64,000 nt of DNA from Bartonella raoultii. Its GTDB lineage: Bacteria; Pseudomonadota; Alphaproteobacteria; Rhizobiales; Rhizobiaceae. Shown here piece by piece: positions 1 to 9,698 of this stretch. The stretch covers positions 205,001-269,000 of the forward strand of contig NZ_JAIFRO010000001.1 in assembly GCF_019659805.1 (NCBI RefSeq). Direction: 5' to 3'. Under the pieces are notes generated by a model. That model was not told the DNA's origin. It made no database searches and saw nothing but the letters and a program-made list of their open reading frames with translations. Numbering within the stretch: the stretch's first letter is position 1; every line of letters begins with the position of its first letter. A program made the position numbers and the translations under genes.

Positions 1-161
1 AAATGCATCTGAAAAGAAAGCTATAAACATAAAAATTTCATTCTATAATTTCGTTCTATCTCTTAAGAATGCGCATATTTTGTATATATCTTGAGACAAT
101 CATCATTGCACAAAAGACGTATAGGCTTTATGCTTTTTTATAGAGCAATAGGAAAGTGCTA

Positions 162-554
162 ATGTCATCTAAACTTACGCGTAACCAAACATTGGTTTTA
201 AACACTTTAAAGAATGCAAAAGGACCTTTAAGTGCTTATGCGATTCTTGATCACTTACGCGATGAAGGTTTTCGTGCCCCTCTTCAAGTTTATCGCGCAT
301 TAGAAAAGCTGGTACAATTGAAACGTATCCATCGTCTTGAAAGTGTAAATGCCTTTATGGTTTGTTCACATCCTGAAAACTGTCAACATGAACTCACAAC
401 CTTCACAATCTGCGAAAACTGCGGCAAAGTAAGTGAAATACAAAATCAAGCGATTCTATCCAGCCTGCAACAAATGGTTCAAGCTGTTGACTTTCAAGCC
501 CATAAAAGCACTTTAGAAGTACGAGGCGTTTGTAAAAAATGCATAACGGATTAA
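162..554 (+). CDS. zur: Fur-family regulator, probably zinc uptake regulator Zur
   Basis: A Fur-superfamily repressor of about 130 residues; members bind DNA as metal-loaded dimers. The N-terminal half is a winged helix (LTRNQTLVLNTLKNAKGPLS, then the recognition part FRAPLQVYRALEKL). The C-terminal half has a CENCGKV motif and a terminal CKKC pair, the two Cys-x2-Cys halves of the structural zinc site. The AYAILDHLRDEGFRAPLQVY segment is the form I associate with rhizobial Zur rather than with Fur, Irr or PerR, so Zur is inferred from family resemblance. A GTG at 156 is in frame, but ATG at 162 has AGGA 8 nt upstream and is preferred. No zinc transporter is adjacent in the window. The nearest metal gene is the CobW-type GTPase at 29.2 kb, and no regulatory link can be shown. 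Confidence 0.78.
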   Translation: MSSKLTRNQTLVLNTLKNAKGPLSAYAILDHLRDEGFRAPLQVYRALEKLVQLKRIHRLESVNAFMVCSHPENCQHELTTFTICENCGKVSEIQNQAILSSLQQMVQAVDFQAHKSTLEVRGVCKKCITD

Positions 555-708
555 TGTCTCTATACTTGCAAGTTTACGTGTTTAGCATTATGTTTTAAGC
601 TATTGCTTATGAATTAAAAGACTCTTAATCTGTTTGCTCGCATACGACTCGCGTATATAGAAATACCTTTATTGTACGCACTATAATATAATTGTGAAAG
701 TATAAATC

Positions 709-1785
709 ATGTCTCTTGCTGAAACTATTGTTTCTATTAAGCATTTCAATAGAATAAATAAAAAGAAAATTATCCGTGTATTTCTTATTGTTCTAGCGCT
801 TTTTATAGTATGGTGCGGTTATAAATGGATAACACAGTGGCGTTATATGCTAAGCACTGAAGACGCTTATGTACAAGGAGATATAGCAACCATTGCCTCT
901 AAATTAAATGGCTATATTGAGGAAATTTCTATTAAAGCCAACCACATTGTAAAAAAAGGCGACGTCTTATTCCGATTAGACAATGGTGATTATCAAATAG
1001 CTCTAGATCAAGCAAAAGCACGCCTTGATACCCAAGAAAAGACACTTTTTCGCATTGACGCGCAAATTAAAGCTGCTCATAGTGCTTTAGATGATGCAAA
1101 AGCGCAAAAAGCTGCCGCTTCAGCCATCGAAACCAATGCACAACTTACCTTAAAACGTACCAACGAACTTAAAGAAAAGCATTACGCTCCCCAATCAGAT
1201 GTTGATGATGCCAAATCAGCTTATGAACAAGCCATTGCAAATGTCAATCGTGCAAATGCACAAATAGCCGCAGCAAAAGCAAATATCCAAGTGCTCGAAG
1301 CGCAGCGTAGTGAAACAGAAAGCCAAACAAAAGGCTTAGAACTTGCACGCGACAAAGCACAACGTGATCTTGATTCAACCATTATTCGCGCTCCATTTTA
1401 TGGAGTTATCGGAAATTTAACAGCAAAACAGGGAGATTTTGTTGTAAATGGACAACATCTTGCAGCTTTAGTTCCCATACATGCACTTTATATTGAAGCA
1501 AACTATAAAGAAACACAGTTACAAAACATTCATGCTGGACAAAAAGCTTATATTACCCTTGATGCTTTTAAAAAAGATGTTTTTACAGGAACGGTGCTTT
1601 CTATTGCACCTGCAACAGGAGCTATTTTTTCTCTTCTGCCTCCACAAAATGCTACCGGTAACTTCACCAAAATTGTCCAACGCATTCCTGTACGTATCTC
1701 TATTCCTGAAGAAGCATTAAAAACAGGACACATCCGAGCGGGAATGAGTGTTGCAGTAAAAGTCGATACACGTACAAAGCCATAA
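709..1785 (+). CDS. emrA: HlyD/EmrA-family membrane fusion protein
   Basis: Periplasmic adaptor of a tripartite drug or fatty-acid efflux pump. A short cytoplasmic N-terminus precedes one membrane segment at about residues 24-42 (IRVFLIVLALFIVWCGYKW). Then come the first lipoyl half-motif (GDIATIASKLNGYIEEISI), a long alanine/glutamine-rich coiled-coil hairpin at about 100-225, the second lipoyl half (TIIRAPFYGVIGNL) and a beta-barrel domain. At 358 residues it is normal for EmrA-type proteins. The DHA2 transporter gene follows 38 bp downstream on the same strand, so the two form an operon. The ribosome binding site is weak (GTGAAAG). Substrate is unknown. Confidence 0.85.
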   Translation: MSLAETIVSIKHFNRINKKKIIRVFLIVLALFIVWCGYKWITQWRYMLSTEDAYVQGDIATIASKLNGYIEEISIKANHIVKKGDVLFRLDNGDYQIALDQAKARLDTQEKTLFRIDAQIKAAHSALDDAKAQKAAASAIETNAQLTLKRTNELKEKHYAPQSDVDDAKSAYEQAIANVNRANAQIAAAKANIQVLEAQRSETESQTKGLELARDKAQRDLDSTIIRAPFYGVIGNLTAKQGDFVVNGQHLAALVPIHALYIEANYKETQLQNIHAGQKAYITLDAFKKDVFTGTVLSIAPATGAIFSLLPPQNATGNFTKIVQRIPVRISIPEEALKTGHIRAGMSVAVKVDTRTKP

Positions 1786-1823
1786 GATAAAGCCCCTTAT
1801 AACGAAAAACCTATGATTATATT

Positions 1824-3395
1824 ATGACCCCTTCCATCCCAGAATCTACACCTTCTCAAGAGCCTATAAAGATCCGTGACATGGTGATTTTTATAGTTAT
1901 GGCCTTTGGCATGTTTATGGCTATTTTGGATATCCAGATCGTTGCTTCTTCTTTAGCCGAAGTTCAAGCAGGTCTGGCAGCAAGCTCTGAAGAAATTTCA
2001 TGGGTTCAAACCTCCTATCTTATCGCGGAAGTCATCATGTTGCCTCTTTCTGGATTTTTAGGAAGATTGCTCTCAACACGTGTATTCTTTACTATCTCTG
2101 CGGTTGGATTTACGATGACCTCTCTTCTCTGTGCGACAGCAACATCCATTGAAGAGATGATTGTCTATCGCGCACTCCAAGGTTTTATTGGTGGAGGGAT
2201 TGTTCCAAGTGTTTTTGTTGCCTCTTATGTTCTGTTTCCCCCTTCCAAACGTCCAATTGTTGTCCCTATTGTTGGACTAGTTGCAACATTAGCCCCCACT
2301 ATTGGTCCAACAGTTGGAGGTTATCTCTGTCATCTCTTATCATGGCATTGGCTTTTTCTTATCAATGTACCTTTTGGAATTATTATTTCAGTTCTTGCTT
2401 GGAAATTGATTGATTTTGATAAAGCTGATCTTTCTCTAATGAAAAAATTTGACTGGTTAGGTCTTATTTCTATGGCTCTTTTTTTAGGAACTTTGGAATA
2501 TATTTTAGAAGAAGGTGCCCGTAATGATTGGCTCAATAACAATTTGATTCTAAACTTGTTCATTATCATGATCTTATCTGCTTCTCTTTTCTTCTGGCGT
2601 GCTTTTACTGTAGAAGAACCTATTGTTGATCTTTCAGCTTTTGCTAATTTTAATTTTTCAACTGCAGCAATTTTTTCTTTTTCTCTTGGTATCGGTCTTT
2701 ATGGACTCACCTATCTCTATCCTGTTTATTTAAGCCAAATCCGTCATTATGATGCAATGATGATCGGAGAAACGCTATTTCTTTCAGGATTTGTCATGTT
2801 ATTAACCGCACCTCTTGCTGGATTCCTTTCAGCACACATTGATGAACGTCTAATGATAGCCATAGGACTTTTGGGATTTGCTTTAGGAACTTGGTTAGCA
2901 AGCTCTATCACGGATCATTGGGATTTTTGGGAACTTTTTTGGCCTCAAGTTTTCCGCGGTTTTTCTGTGATGTTATGTATGGTTCCTATTAATAATATTG
3001 CTCTTGGGACACTTCCACCAGAACGTATGCAAAATGCCTCTGGGCTTTTTAATCTCACACGTAATCTTGGTGGTGCCGTAGGACTTGCTATTATCAGCAC
3101 TCTTATTACAAAGCGCACAAACCTGCATTATGAACGAATAGCTGAAACGATCCAACAAGGAAACAATCAAGCAACTGAAATGCTTTCAAGCCTTACTTTA
3201 TACTTTAAAACGACAACTTTTGATTCCTATACTCTTGCCCTTTCTCAATTGTCCAATATGGTCCATATACAAGCAATGATCATAGCTTTGGGTGATATCT
3301 TTTTTATAATCACCATCATTTTCATCATTTTAACATTTATGACTGTTTTTCTCAAAAAAATACCACCACTAACTGATAAACCTCCACAACACTGA
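1824..3395 (+). CDS. emrB: DHA2-family MFS efflux permease, EmrB type
   Basis: Inner-membrane proton-driven drug exporter of the 14-helix DHA2 branch of the major facilitator superfamily. The 523 residues are mostly hydrophobic helices. The start of TM1 carries FGMFMAILDIQIVASSLAEV, the D-x-x-I-V-x-x-A-L-type DHA motif. SWVQTSYLIAEVIMLPLSG and the glycine-rich motif C-like stretch PTIGPTVGGYLCHLLSWHW follow in the usual order. Length and motifs fit EmrB. The membrane fusion protein gene lies immediately upstream; together they would need an outer-membrane TolC-like channel, which is not in this window. Confidence 0.88.
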   Translation: MTPSIPESTPSQEPIKIRDMVIFIVMAFGMFMAILDIQIVASSLAEVQAGLAASSEEISWVQTSYLIAEVIMLPLSGFLGRLLSTRVFFTISAVGFTMTSLLCATATSIEEMIVYRALQGFIGGGIVPSVFVASYVLFPPSKRPIVVPIVGLVATLAPTIGPTVGGYLCHLLSWHWLFLINVPFGIIISVLAWKLIDFDKADLSLMKKFDWLGLISMALFLGTLEYILEEGARNDWLNNNLILNLFIIMILSASLFFWRAFTVEEPIVDLSAFANFNFSTAAIFSFSLGIGLYGLTYLYPVYLSQIRHYDAMMIGETLFLSGFVMLLTAPLAGFLSAHIDERLMIAIGLLGFALGTWLASSITDHWDFWELFWPQVFRGFSVMLCMVPINNIALGTLPPERMQNASGLFNLTRNLGGAVGLAIISTLITKRTNLHYERIAETIQQGNNQATEMLSSLTLYFKTTTFDSYTLALSQLSNMVHIQAMIIALGDIFFIITIIFIILTFMTVFLKKIPPLTDKPPQH

Positions 3396-3866
3396 GTATA
3401 ATTTATAAGTGATGAGACAATTCTCTCTTTTTACTTTAAACAGAGGTAATCAATAAAAATAATCCACTGTATAATACATCCAGATCAAAATCTTTCTAGC
3501 AGAACGAAAAATAAATATTGAAATATCTCCGCTGTAAAAGAGAATCATATCTGATGTGAAAACTCTAAAAGGAAAAAACAAACGCAAAGATTTCAAATAA
3601 TCAATAGATTTAGAAACACCAAATCCTTTTCAATATCGTAATTTATAAAGTTTTTTCCTTTAACACACGTTTTGCGACAGCACATTCGATAATTCTAACC
3701 TTATGTTCTAATTTCTAATAAAGTTTTTTAATAACCACAAAAATTTTAGAAAATATTGGTCAATAATAACTTCCGTAGCTTTATAAAGTCCTCTTACTAT
3801 AAGACTAAGAATGCTACGCATCCTTATCATTCTCTCCACTAACCATTGAAAAATAAAAGAAAGCTT
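3396..3866. other. Non-coding gap between convergent genes
   Basis: AT-rich stretch between emrB and the GNAT gene. I see no open frame with a ribosome binding site, no clear terminator hairpin and no recognisable gene remnant. Confidence 0.5.
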
Positions 3867-4451
3867 TCAAGCTACTTTATGATGCCGAAAACGTTTTATA
3901 CATTCTCGTTTCCCACTAGGGGTTAAAGTACCATGACAAGCAGAAAGATACTGTGGTATCAATTCCAATGCTTGAAAACGATGTTTTTCATAAGGGCCAG
4001 GCATCGCCAAATTTTCTGTTAGGCTATTTGAAAAGCCAAAACGCTTATAGAATTCCAAATCACCTACGAGAAAAATGGCGCCATGACCTAACTTTTTTGC
4101 TCTTTCAATTGCATGGCGTACTAAAATTGATCCTATCCCCATACCGCTATATTTCACTGAAACAGCCAAAGGTCCTAAAAGTAAAGCCTTTTGTGTTTTA
4201 TTTTGTTCTTTACAAACACAAACATGCCAAAGACGTACACTGCCGACAAGCTCTCCAAACGTATTTTTAACAACAAAGGAAAGCCCTTTCGCCGCTAACC
4301 GGCCACGACGCAAAGTTTCTGATGACTTACGTTTACGCCCAAGCCCCATGGCTGAATCAAGTAAAAGTTCCCTCTGATATCTATCAGCTTCTTTCTCACA
4401 GGAAATCGTAAAATATACCCCATTTTTTGTTTGAAAATTTACCACATTCAT
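3867..4451 (-). CDS. GNAT-family N-acetyltransferase
   Basis: A 194-residue GCN5-related acetyltransferase. The core contains the acetyl-CoA pyrophosphate loop, seen as VKYSGMGIGSILVRHAIERA at about 99-118 (variant of R/Q-x-x-G-x-G/A), preceded by the beta-4 strand LLLGPLAVS. It is followed by GAIFLVGDLEFYKRFGF, typical of the YhbS-like branch in which the last part reads YxRFGF. The substrate cannot be read from sequence. It lies downstream of the ornithine/lysine decarboxylase on the same strand with a gap of 75 bp, so the two may be co-transcribed. A GNAT protein beside this decarboxylase is a pairing I recall from other rhizobia, which would make a polyamine-related substrate plausible but unproven. 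Confidence 0.8.
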   Translation of the reverse strand: MNVVNFQTKNGVYFTISCEKEADRYQRELLLDSAMGLGRKRKSSETLRRGRLAAKGLSFVVKNTFGELVGSVRLWHVCVCKEQNKTQKALLLGPLAVSVKYSGMGIGSILVRHAIERAKKLGHGAIFLVGDLEFYKRFGFSNSLTENLAMPGPYEKHRFQALELIPQYLSACHGTLTPSGKRECIKRFRHHKVA

Positions 4452-4526
4452 CTCTGTTACCGCCCTATTATACTCCAGTTATACTTTTCAAAAAAACTGA
4501 AGATACCCACACAGTTAAAAGAAAGC

Positions 4527-5660
4527 TTAGATCACATAAGATTGTAAAGGTTTAAAACCATTGAATGCAACAGATGCGTAAGTTGCCGTATAAGCACCTG
4601 TTCCATGGATCAATAACGCATCTCCCACGGTGAGAGATAAAGGAAGAGGATAAGGTGTTTTCTCATACAGAACATCCATCGAATCACATGTTGGGCCTGC
4701 CAAAATACAAGGTTCCATTTCTTTATCATCATGAGGTGTCTCAATTGGATAGCGAATTGCTTCATCCATGGTCTCTGTAAGACCATTAAACTTCCCAATA
4801 TCAAGATACACCCATCGAACATTATCATTGTCTGCCTTTTTGGATATAAGAACAACTTCTGTACGAATGACACCAGCATTGCCCACCATTCCACGTCCTG
4901 GCTCAATAATTGTTTCAGGAATACGATTTCCAAAATATTTTTTCAAAGAATCAAAGACAGCCGTACCATAAGCTTGCGCGGTAGGAACATCCTTTAAATA
5001 ACGGGTTGGAAAACCGCCTCCCATATTAATCAATTTCAACGTAATGCCTTCTAGCTCCAAGCGCTTAAAAACGGTTGCTGCATCCGACAAAGCACGATCC
5101 CATGCGCTAAGATCTGTTTGCTGAGATCCTACATGAAAAGAAACACCATATGCTTGCAATCCCAATTGATGTGCCCGACGGAGCACATCAACAGCCATAG
5201 CTGGAACACAGCCAAACTTACGTGATAATGGCCACTCTGCACCTTCTCCATCAGTCAAAACCCGACAAAAAACCCGCGCTCCTGGAGCAGCACGTGCAAC
5301 TTTTTCCACTTCTTCGATACAATCAACAGCATAAAGCGAAATGCCTAATGCATATGCATGTGCAATATCACGCTCTTTTTTAATCGTATTACCAAAAGAA
5401 ATACGATCACACGTTGCCCCTGCTTTTAAAGCCATTTCAATTTCTGCGACAGAAGCAGCATCAAAAGAAGAGCCTAAAGAGCTGAGCAAATGCAAAATCT
5501 CAGGTGCTGGATTTGCCTTTATTGCGTAAAAAATACGCGACTGCGGAAGCGCTTTTTCAAAACTTAAATAATTGTCGCGTACAACATCAAGATCAACAAT
5601 TAAACACGGACCATCAGAACGATGTGTAGCAAGAAAATCGCGAATACGTTGCGTTGCCAT
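4527..5660 (-). CDS. Ornithine/lysine decarboxylase, group IV (alanine racemase fold)
   Basis: PLP-dependent decarboxylase that makes putrescine from ornithine (and possibly cadaverine from lysine), the entry step of polyamine synthesis. From the chosen start it is 377 residues, the usual size. FYAIKANPAPE near residue 40 holds the Schiff-base lysine. HVGSQQTD and NMGGGFPTRY are the PLP phosphate and glycine-rich loops, EPGRGMVG binds phosphate, and AGPTCDSMD carries the catalytic cysteine contributed across the dimer. The frame extends 31 codons further upstream, but the ATG at 5660 follows AAGGAG by 8 nt and begins MATQRIRDFL, so it is the start. The long leader upstream matches the place and look of the alphaproteobacterial speF RNA element. 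The GNAT gene follows downstream. Confidence 0.92.
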   Translation of the reverse strand: MATQRIRDFLATHRSDGPCLIVDLDVVRDNYLSFEKALPQSRIFYAIKANPAPEILHLLSSLGSSFDAASVAEIEMALKAGATCDRISFGNTIKKERDIAHAYALGISLYAVDCIEEVEKVARAAPGARVFCRVLTDGEGAEWPLSRKFGCVPAMAVDVLRRAHQLGLQAYGVSFHVGSQQTDLSAWDRALSDAATVFKRLELEGITLKLINMGGGFPTRYLKDVPTAQAYGTAVFDSLKKYFGNRIPETIIEPGRGMVGNAGVIRTEVVLISKKADNDNVRWVYLDIGKFNGLTETMDEAIRYPIETPHDDKEMEPCILAGPTCDSMDVLYEKTPYPLPLSLTVGDALLIHGTGAYTATYASVAFNGFKPLQSYVI

Positions 5661-5869
5661 CTGCAATTCTCCTTGGAGGAAAAATCCATCCCACTCTACA
5701 TTTAAAGACAGTACTAAAACTGTCAAAAACCAAAGGACAAATACATACAACAACCATCCCCTTCTGATTATAAAAATAACCAGAATTAGTATTGCATGCG
5801 GCGAAAAAAGACGCGAAAACGCGTTCTTTTATTTTGTATGCCTTTTTGATTGGAGTTGAGAAAACCACT

Positions 5870-6084
5870 TCCACACTGAAGGCAATGAGGTGTGCCTCTA
5901 TAGTAATCCCAGCATTAAAAAGCTGGAAGACACCAGAAAGGCCCGCACCGTCGTTGCTTCAAGGTGTCCTCATTCTTGCAATTGGCTGTAAGAATGACTG
6001 GAGCGGTTAGTTCCAGGTACCGTACCGGTTAATCTCACCATTTGAGACCCCGTGGACACCCACAGGCACGTGCGACTTTGGGCA
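5870..6084 (-). ncRNA. speF-type structured 5' leader of the decarboxylase gene
   Basis: This block of the leader is clearly more GC-rich than its AT-rich surroundings. It contains several strong pairings (for example GTGGGTGTCCAC near 6050-6061 and CATTCTTACAG...GCAAGAATG near 5970-6000). It ends about 210 nt before the start codon. It sits directly upstream of an alphaproteobacterial ornithine decarboxylase, exactly where the Rfam speF motif is known to lie. I assign it on position and structure; a covariance-model search would settle it and give exact limits. Its ligand is not established; control by polyamine or ornithine level is an inference. Confidence 0.75.
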
Positions 6085-6090
6085 AGGTTT

Positions 6091-6119
6091 CATATAAAGT
6101 GAATCTTTATTCATTTCAA
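6091..6119 (-). promoter_or_regulatory. Sigma-70-like promoter of the speF leader and decarboxylase
   Basis: On the minus strand TTGAAA (6119-6114) and TATATG (6096-6091) are separated by exactly 17 bp. A start about 7 nt downstream falls near 6084, right at the beginning of the GC-rich leader block, which gives a leader of about 420 nt before the decarboxylase start codon. Confidence 0.6.
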
Positions 6120-6733
6120 TCATTTTTTTTATTTTAAAGATTTTTTAACTAAAAAAAATGAAATGATGCAAAAAAACAACACCACTCTCATACAAAAAAA
6201 TTATTTTCTATTTCTACAAGTGCAATTGCATTTTTACCAATACATACTGTTATGCTATCGTATTGATGAGCTTTTTAAAAAAGATTTCTTAATATCATCT
6301 CTTTATGCCATCTCTCAACATAAAGCGAGAAAATATAAAGTAAGATTACGGAATATTACCCTCTCTAAGAGAGAGAAGACATAAACAAAAACCGTTATAG
6401 GACCTTTGCTCCCAATAAAGAGTTCTTGACTTAAACAGTACATTCACCGATATATTTCATGCATTTTAAAGTCGCTTTTTAAATGCAATATTCCTTTATT
6501 GAATGATTACACAAAAAATACCCCCCCTCTATGCACTAACAGATGTACCCTTCAGCAACGATCCCCTTTACATATACCATCATTGAATAATCTCAACTGA
6601 TACAGAAATATTTTTAATCACTATCTTTTTCATACTGAACACACGACTCCACCCTAGACAATACTTCCCACTTATACAGAATTTTTTCTCTAAGCCCCAA
6701 AGTACAAATCTTCAGCATGTAAAAAGAACATTT
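6120..6733. other. Non-coding gap upstream of the decarboxylase promoter
   Basis: AT-rich stretch between the leader promoter and the end of trhO. A 73-codon plus-strand frame at 6163-6384 has no ribosome binding site and a composition like the surrounding non-coding DNA; I see no gene here. Confidence 0.5.
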
Positions 6734-7687
6734 TTAAGGCTCATGATGAGGATGCGCTGCGCGCAATTTTGAGAGTTGAAACTGCCTATGCCGTTCACGA
6801 AAGCGCTCTCTATCAGCTTCACTACGTACATTATAACAAGCATCACATGAAACACCTTCTTCATAATGAGGTGATAATTTGCTTTCAGCATTCACAGGAG
6901 AACGACATGCATGACAAAGTTCACGTCCACATTCTTCAAGACCATGTTTAACAGAAACACGCTCATCAAAAACAAAACATTCACCCCACCATAAACTTTT
7001 TTCTTTTGGAATAGTTTCTAAATATTTCAGAATTCCACCTTTCAAATGATAGACCTGTTCATAACCAAGTTGACGCACATAAGCTGTTGACTTTTCACAT
7101 CGAATACCGCCTGTACAAAACATGGCAATTTTCTTTTTCTTTTTTAAGTCAGCTTCATGTTTGCGTACCCATTCAGGAAATTCGCGAAATATTTTAATAC
7201 GCGGATCAATTGCACCTTGAAAACTTCCAAGCGCATATTCATAGTCATTACGTGTATCAATTAAAATCGTCTCTTCATCTTGAATAAGGGTATTCCAATC
7301 TTCAGGGTCTACATAAGTTCCAACAACTTTTAACGGATCAACACCCTCAACCCCCATTGTTACAATCTCTTTTTTCAAACGCACTTTCATACGGTGAAAA
7401 GGCATTTTTGATGCCCATGAATATTTAATTTCTGGCGTTTGAAATGCTGGCTCTGCTCTAATAAATGCAATCAACGATTCAATTGCTGTAGAAGAGCCTG
7501 CAACCGTTCCATTAATGCCTTCTTGTGCAAGAAGTAAAGTCCCTTTAATATCCTTAGCTTGACATAAGTCGAGCAAAGGTTTTTGTAATTGACGATAATG
7601 TTTCAAATCTGCGAAGCAATAAAGAGCAGCAACTTTAAATTTTTTGTTCATGAGTTTTGCCATAACGCGCGTTTCATTCAATTTCAA
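6734..7687 (-). CDS. trhO: tRNA uridine(34) hydroxylase TrhO (YceA-type rhodanese protein)
   Basis: Oxygen-dependent hydroxylase that makes 5-hydroxyuridine at tRNA position 34. The N-terminal domain ([20 protein letters not shown], then [14 protein letters not shown]) is the acylphosphatase-like TrhO domain. The central rhodanese domain reads [16 protein letters not shown] and [16 protein letters not shown], with the catalytic cysteine in CTGGIRC. The C-terminal part has CHACRSPV and VSCDACY cysteine pairs, a probable zinc ribbon. Length of 317 is normal. The true start may be one of the later methionines (MAKLMNKKF or MNKKFKV); no strong ribosome binding site decides. It is a stand-alone gene. 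Confidence 0.88.
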   Translation of the reverse strand: MKLNETRVMAKLMNKKFKVAALYCFADLKHYRQLQKPLLDLCQAKDIKGTLLLAQEGINGTVAGSSTAIESLIAFIRAEPAFQTPEIKYSWASKMPFHRMKVRLKKEIVTMGVEGVDPLKVVGTYVDPEDWNTLIQDEETILIDTRNDYEYALGSFQGAIDPRIKIFREFPEWVRKHEADLKKKKKIAMFCTGGIRCEKSTAYVRQLGYEQVYHLKGGILKYLETIPKEKSLWWGECFVFDERVSVKHGLEECGRELCHACRSPVNAESKLSPHYEEGVSCDACYNVRSEADRERFRERHRQFQLSKLRAAHPHHEP

Positions 7688-7785
7688 GATCTATTCATTG
7701 AATCTTTAGTATATCATATTGACTCAAATAACATTCACTATCTCACATCTCACACTAAAAGAATAGTATGTGCTCCAAAATAGAA

Positions 7786-8388
7786 TGCCTTTTATAATTT
7801 TTTCAAGAACAAACTGTTATACCTATTTGACGCATTGATAACCTAAAAAATGCTATTCCCCTCATACACGCTCTTGTCAAAAGAGGATTAAAAACAATCA
7901 AGATTACATTGCAAACACCAAATACATTGCCATGAAATTAAAGAAGTTACGCAAGACGTTTTAGAATCAATTATTGGAGCTGGAACAATTCTCAACAGTG
8001 TTCATTATGAAAAAACTAAACACGCAGGAACAAAATTTATTGTACATCCTAGAGTGTCAAACGCCTTAATCGATTGTGCAAAAACAGTGCCATCTCTCTT
8101 CTTCCTAGAAGCACTTACACCAAATAAACGCATGAAAGCATTATATAAAAACTATTCATATCTTACATTTTTTTTTATCAAGGAAGCAGGGAGAAATTCC
8201 CTTTGTCAAGCTTTATCTTCTCCCTTTTCTGAGATTTAATTTTGTCCCACAGGAAATATTACGCAAAAAAATACCGTTCACTCGCTCCAAAGTTCCAACG
8301 TTTTTTTGCGTTGGCGGTTCTTGGATTGCCCCTCCAAAACTTATCACAGAACGTAATTGGGATGCAATTCGTGCATGAGCATATAATA
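7786..8388 (+). pseudogene. eda: Decayed KDPG/KHG aldolase gene (eda)
   Basis: Three-frame reading of the plus strand gives nearly the whole of 2-keto-3-deoxy-6-phosphogluconate aldolase in order. EQTVIPI, then a TGA stop, then RIDNLKNAIPLIHALVKRGL and TIKITLQTPNTL at about 7806-7935. After a frameshift comes IIGAGTILNSVHYEKTKHAG at about 7970 and KFIVHPRVSNALIDCAKTVP. Then come ALSSPFSEI, a TAA stop and FCPTGNI at about 8210-8260. After another shift comes CVGGSWIAPPKLITERNWDA near 8310-8380. These match the known order of Eda (the GAGT loop, the FCPTGG phosphate loop, the IGGSW end). At least two stops and two frameshifts make it a pseudogene. No edd partner is present. The enzyme belongs to the Entner-Doudoroff pathway, so the remnant records a metabolic loss. 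Confidence 0.85.
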
Positions 8389-8404
8389 CATCACAGCCTA
8401 TCTC

Positions 8405-9235
8405 TTATCCTACAAAAGCACGTTCTATGACATAAGTAGCTGGTGCATTATTTGCCCCCTCAAGAAGACCAAAATTTTCACACATCCGCGCACAATCTTT
8501 TAACATCGCCATAGAGCCACAAATCATCACGCGGTCTTCATCAGGATGGATTTTCGGAAGACCTGTCGTTTCAAAAAAAATACCGCTCTCCATAACCGTT
8601 GTAATACGCCCCATATGCTCTGAAGATTCACGGGTAGTCATCGGATAAAATTTTAATTGTTTTGCATATTCACCAATCAGTGGATCTTGTTGTAAAGAAG
8701 CAACAATATCTTTTGCATAAGTAAGTGCATCCTTTTCACGCGTTGTTTGAATAAGGACCACTTCTGAAAACTTTTCATAAGTTTCAGGATCACGGATAAG
8801 GCTTACAAAGGGAGCAACACCCGTCCCTGTTGAAAGAAGATAAAGACGCTTTCCAGGAGTAAGAGCATCAAGCACAAGTGTTCCGGTAGATTTCTTGCGC
8901 ATGAGAACGGTATCCCCAATTTTAATTTTTTGGAGATGTTCAGTTAATGGTCCCCCTGGAACTTTAATGGAAAAAAACTCAAGCTGTTCATCCCAAAAAG
9001 GACTTGCAATCGAATAGGCGCGATAAATAGGTTTTTGGGCATTTGGTAAACCGATCATAACAAATTCACCAGAGCGGAATCGAAAACTTTCCGGCCGATT
9101 TAAACGAAATTTGAATAAACGGTCTGTATAGTGATAAACTTCCTGAACGGTAAGCGCGAACACATTTTCAGGAATAGGAAAATTTGACGTAACGTCGCTG
9201 ATGTCTGACTGAACATTGCTAGCAAACGTATTCAT
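8405..9235 (-). CDS. fpr: Ferredoxin-NADP reductase
   Basis: FAD flavoprotein that moves electrons between NADP(H) and ferredoxin or flavodoxin, feeding iron-sulfur and oxidative-stress functions. FAD-binding is shown by YRAYSIASP at about residues 70-78 and the following VPGGPLTEHL. The NADP-binding half begins with LYLLSTGTGVAPFVSLIRDP at about 131-150 and ends with MICGSMAMLKDC. The C-terminal YVIERAFVG is the typical bacterial Fpr tail. The length of 276 includes about 20 extra N-terminal residues compared with the 257-residue class. Single gene with a long upstream non-coding region. Confidence 0.92.
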   Translation of the reverse strand: MNTFASNVQSDISDVTSNFPIPENVFALTVQEVYHYTDRLFKFRLNRPESFRFRSGEFVMIGLPNAQKPIYRAYSIASPFWDEQLEFFSIKVPGGPLTEHLQKIKIGDTVLMRKKSTGTLVLDALTPGKRLYLLSTGTGVAPFVSLIRDPETYEKFSEVVLIQTTREKDALTYAKDIVASLQQDPLIGEYAKQLKFYPMTTRESSEHMGRITTVMESGIFFETTGLPKIHPDEDRVMICGSMAMLKDCARMCENFGLLEGANNAPATYVIERAFVG

Positions 9236-9698
9236 AAAACTTTTTCCTTATCTTCATTTAACCTAAAATCTTAAATCTTTAAAGTGATATAATACCTGCA
9301 TCACCATCTGCCAATATTTTTCTCAAAATACAGACCATAAAATTAACACTTTTATATCAAAATTAGTTGCAAGAAAAAATCATACAGGACGCCAAATTGC
9401 TATAACCGCTGTTGATAAAAAAAGACAATACAAGCATTTTAAAAGTGAAGAGAATATTTATGCAAATCTTCTCTCACGTAATGAAATTTATGTAAATAAA
9501 ACCGTGTCTTGAAAACACGCAAAGCAACCATGATACTTACTATCATTCCTACCTTGACAAAATTGCAATAAAGTGATTGGGAATAAATCCTCAATCACCT
9601 TATCGCTCAGATTAACACGACGAAATTTATGCTATCTTCATGGCAAACACAAATATCAGCGGTATTGTAAAAAATTGATTTATAACGCGTTTTTAATG
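9236..9698. other. Non-coding gap with a possible short gene remnant
   Basis: Between fpr and the DUF3472-like gene. A plus-strand frame at about 9362-9512 reads KLVARKNHTGRQIAITAVDK and continues to a stop without a start codon. It looks more protein-like than its surroundings and may be the tail of a lost gene, but I do not recognise the family. Confidence 0.35.

Noticed and set aside
6163-6384. Possible 73-residue protein upstream of the decarboxylase leader
   Set aside because: No ribosome binding site, composition like the surrounding non-coding DNA, and no recognisable motif.
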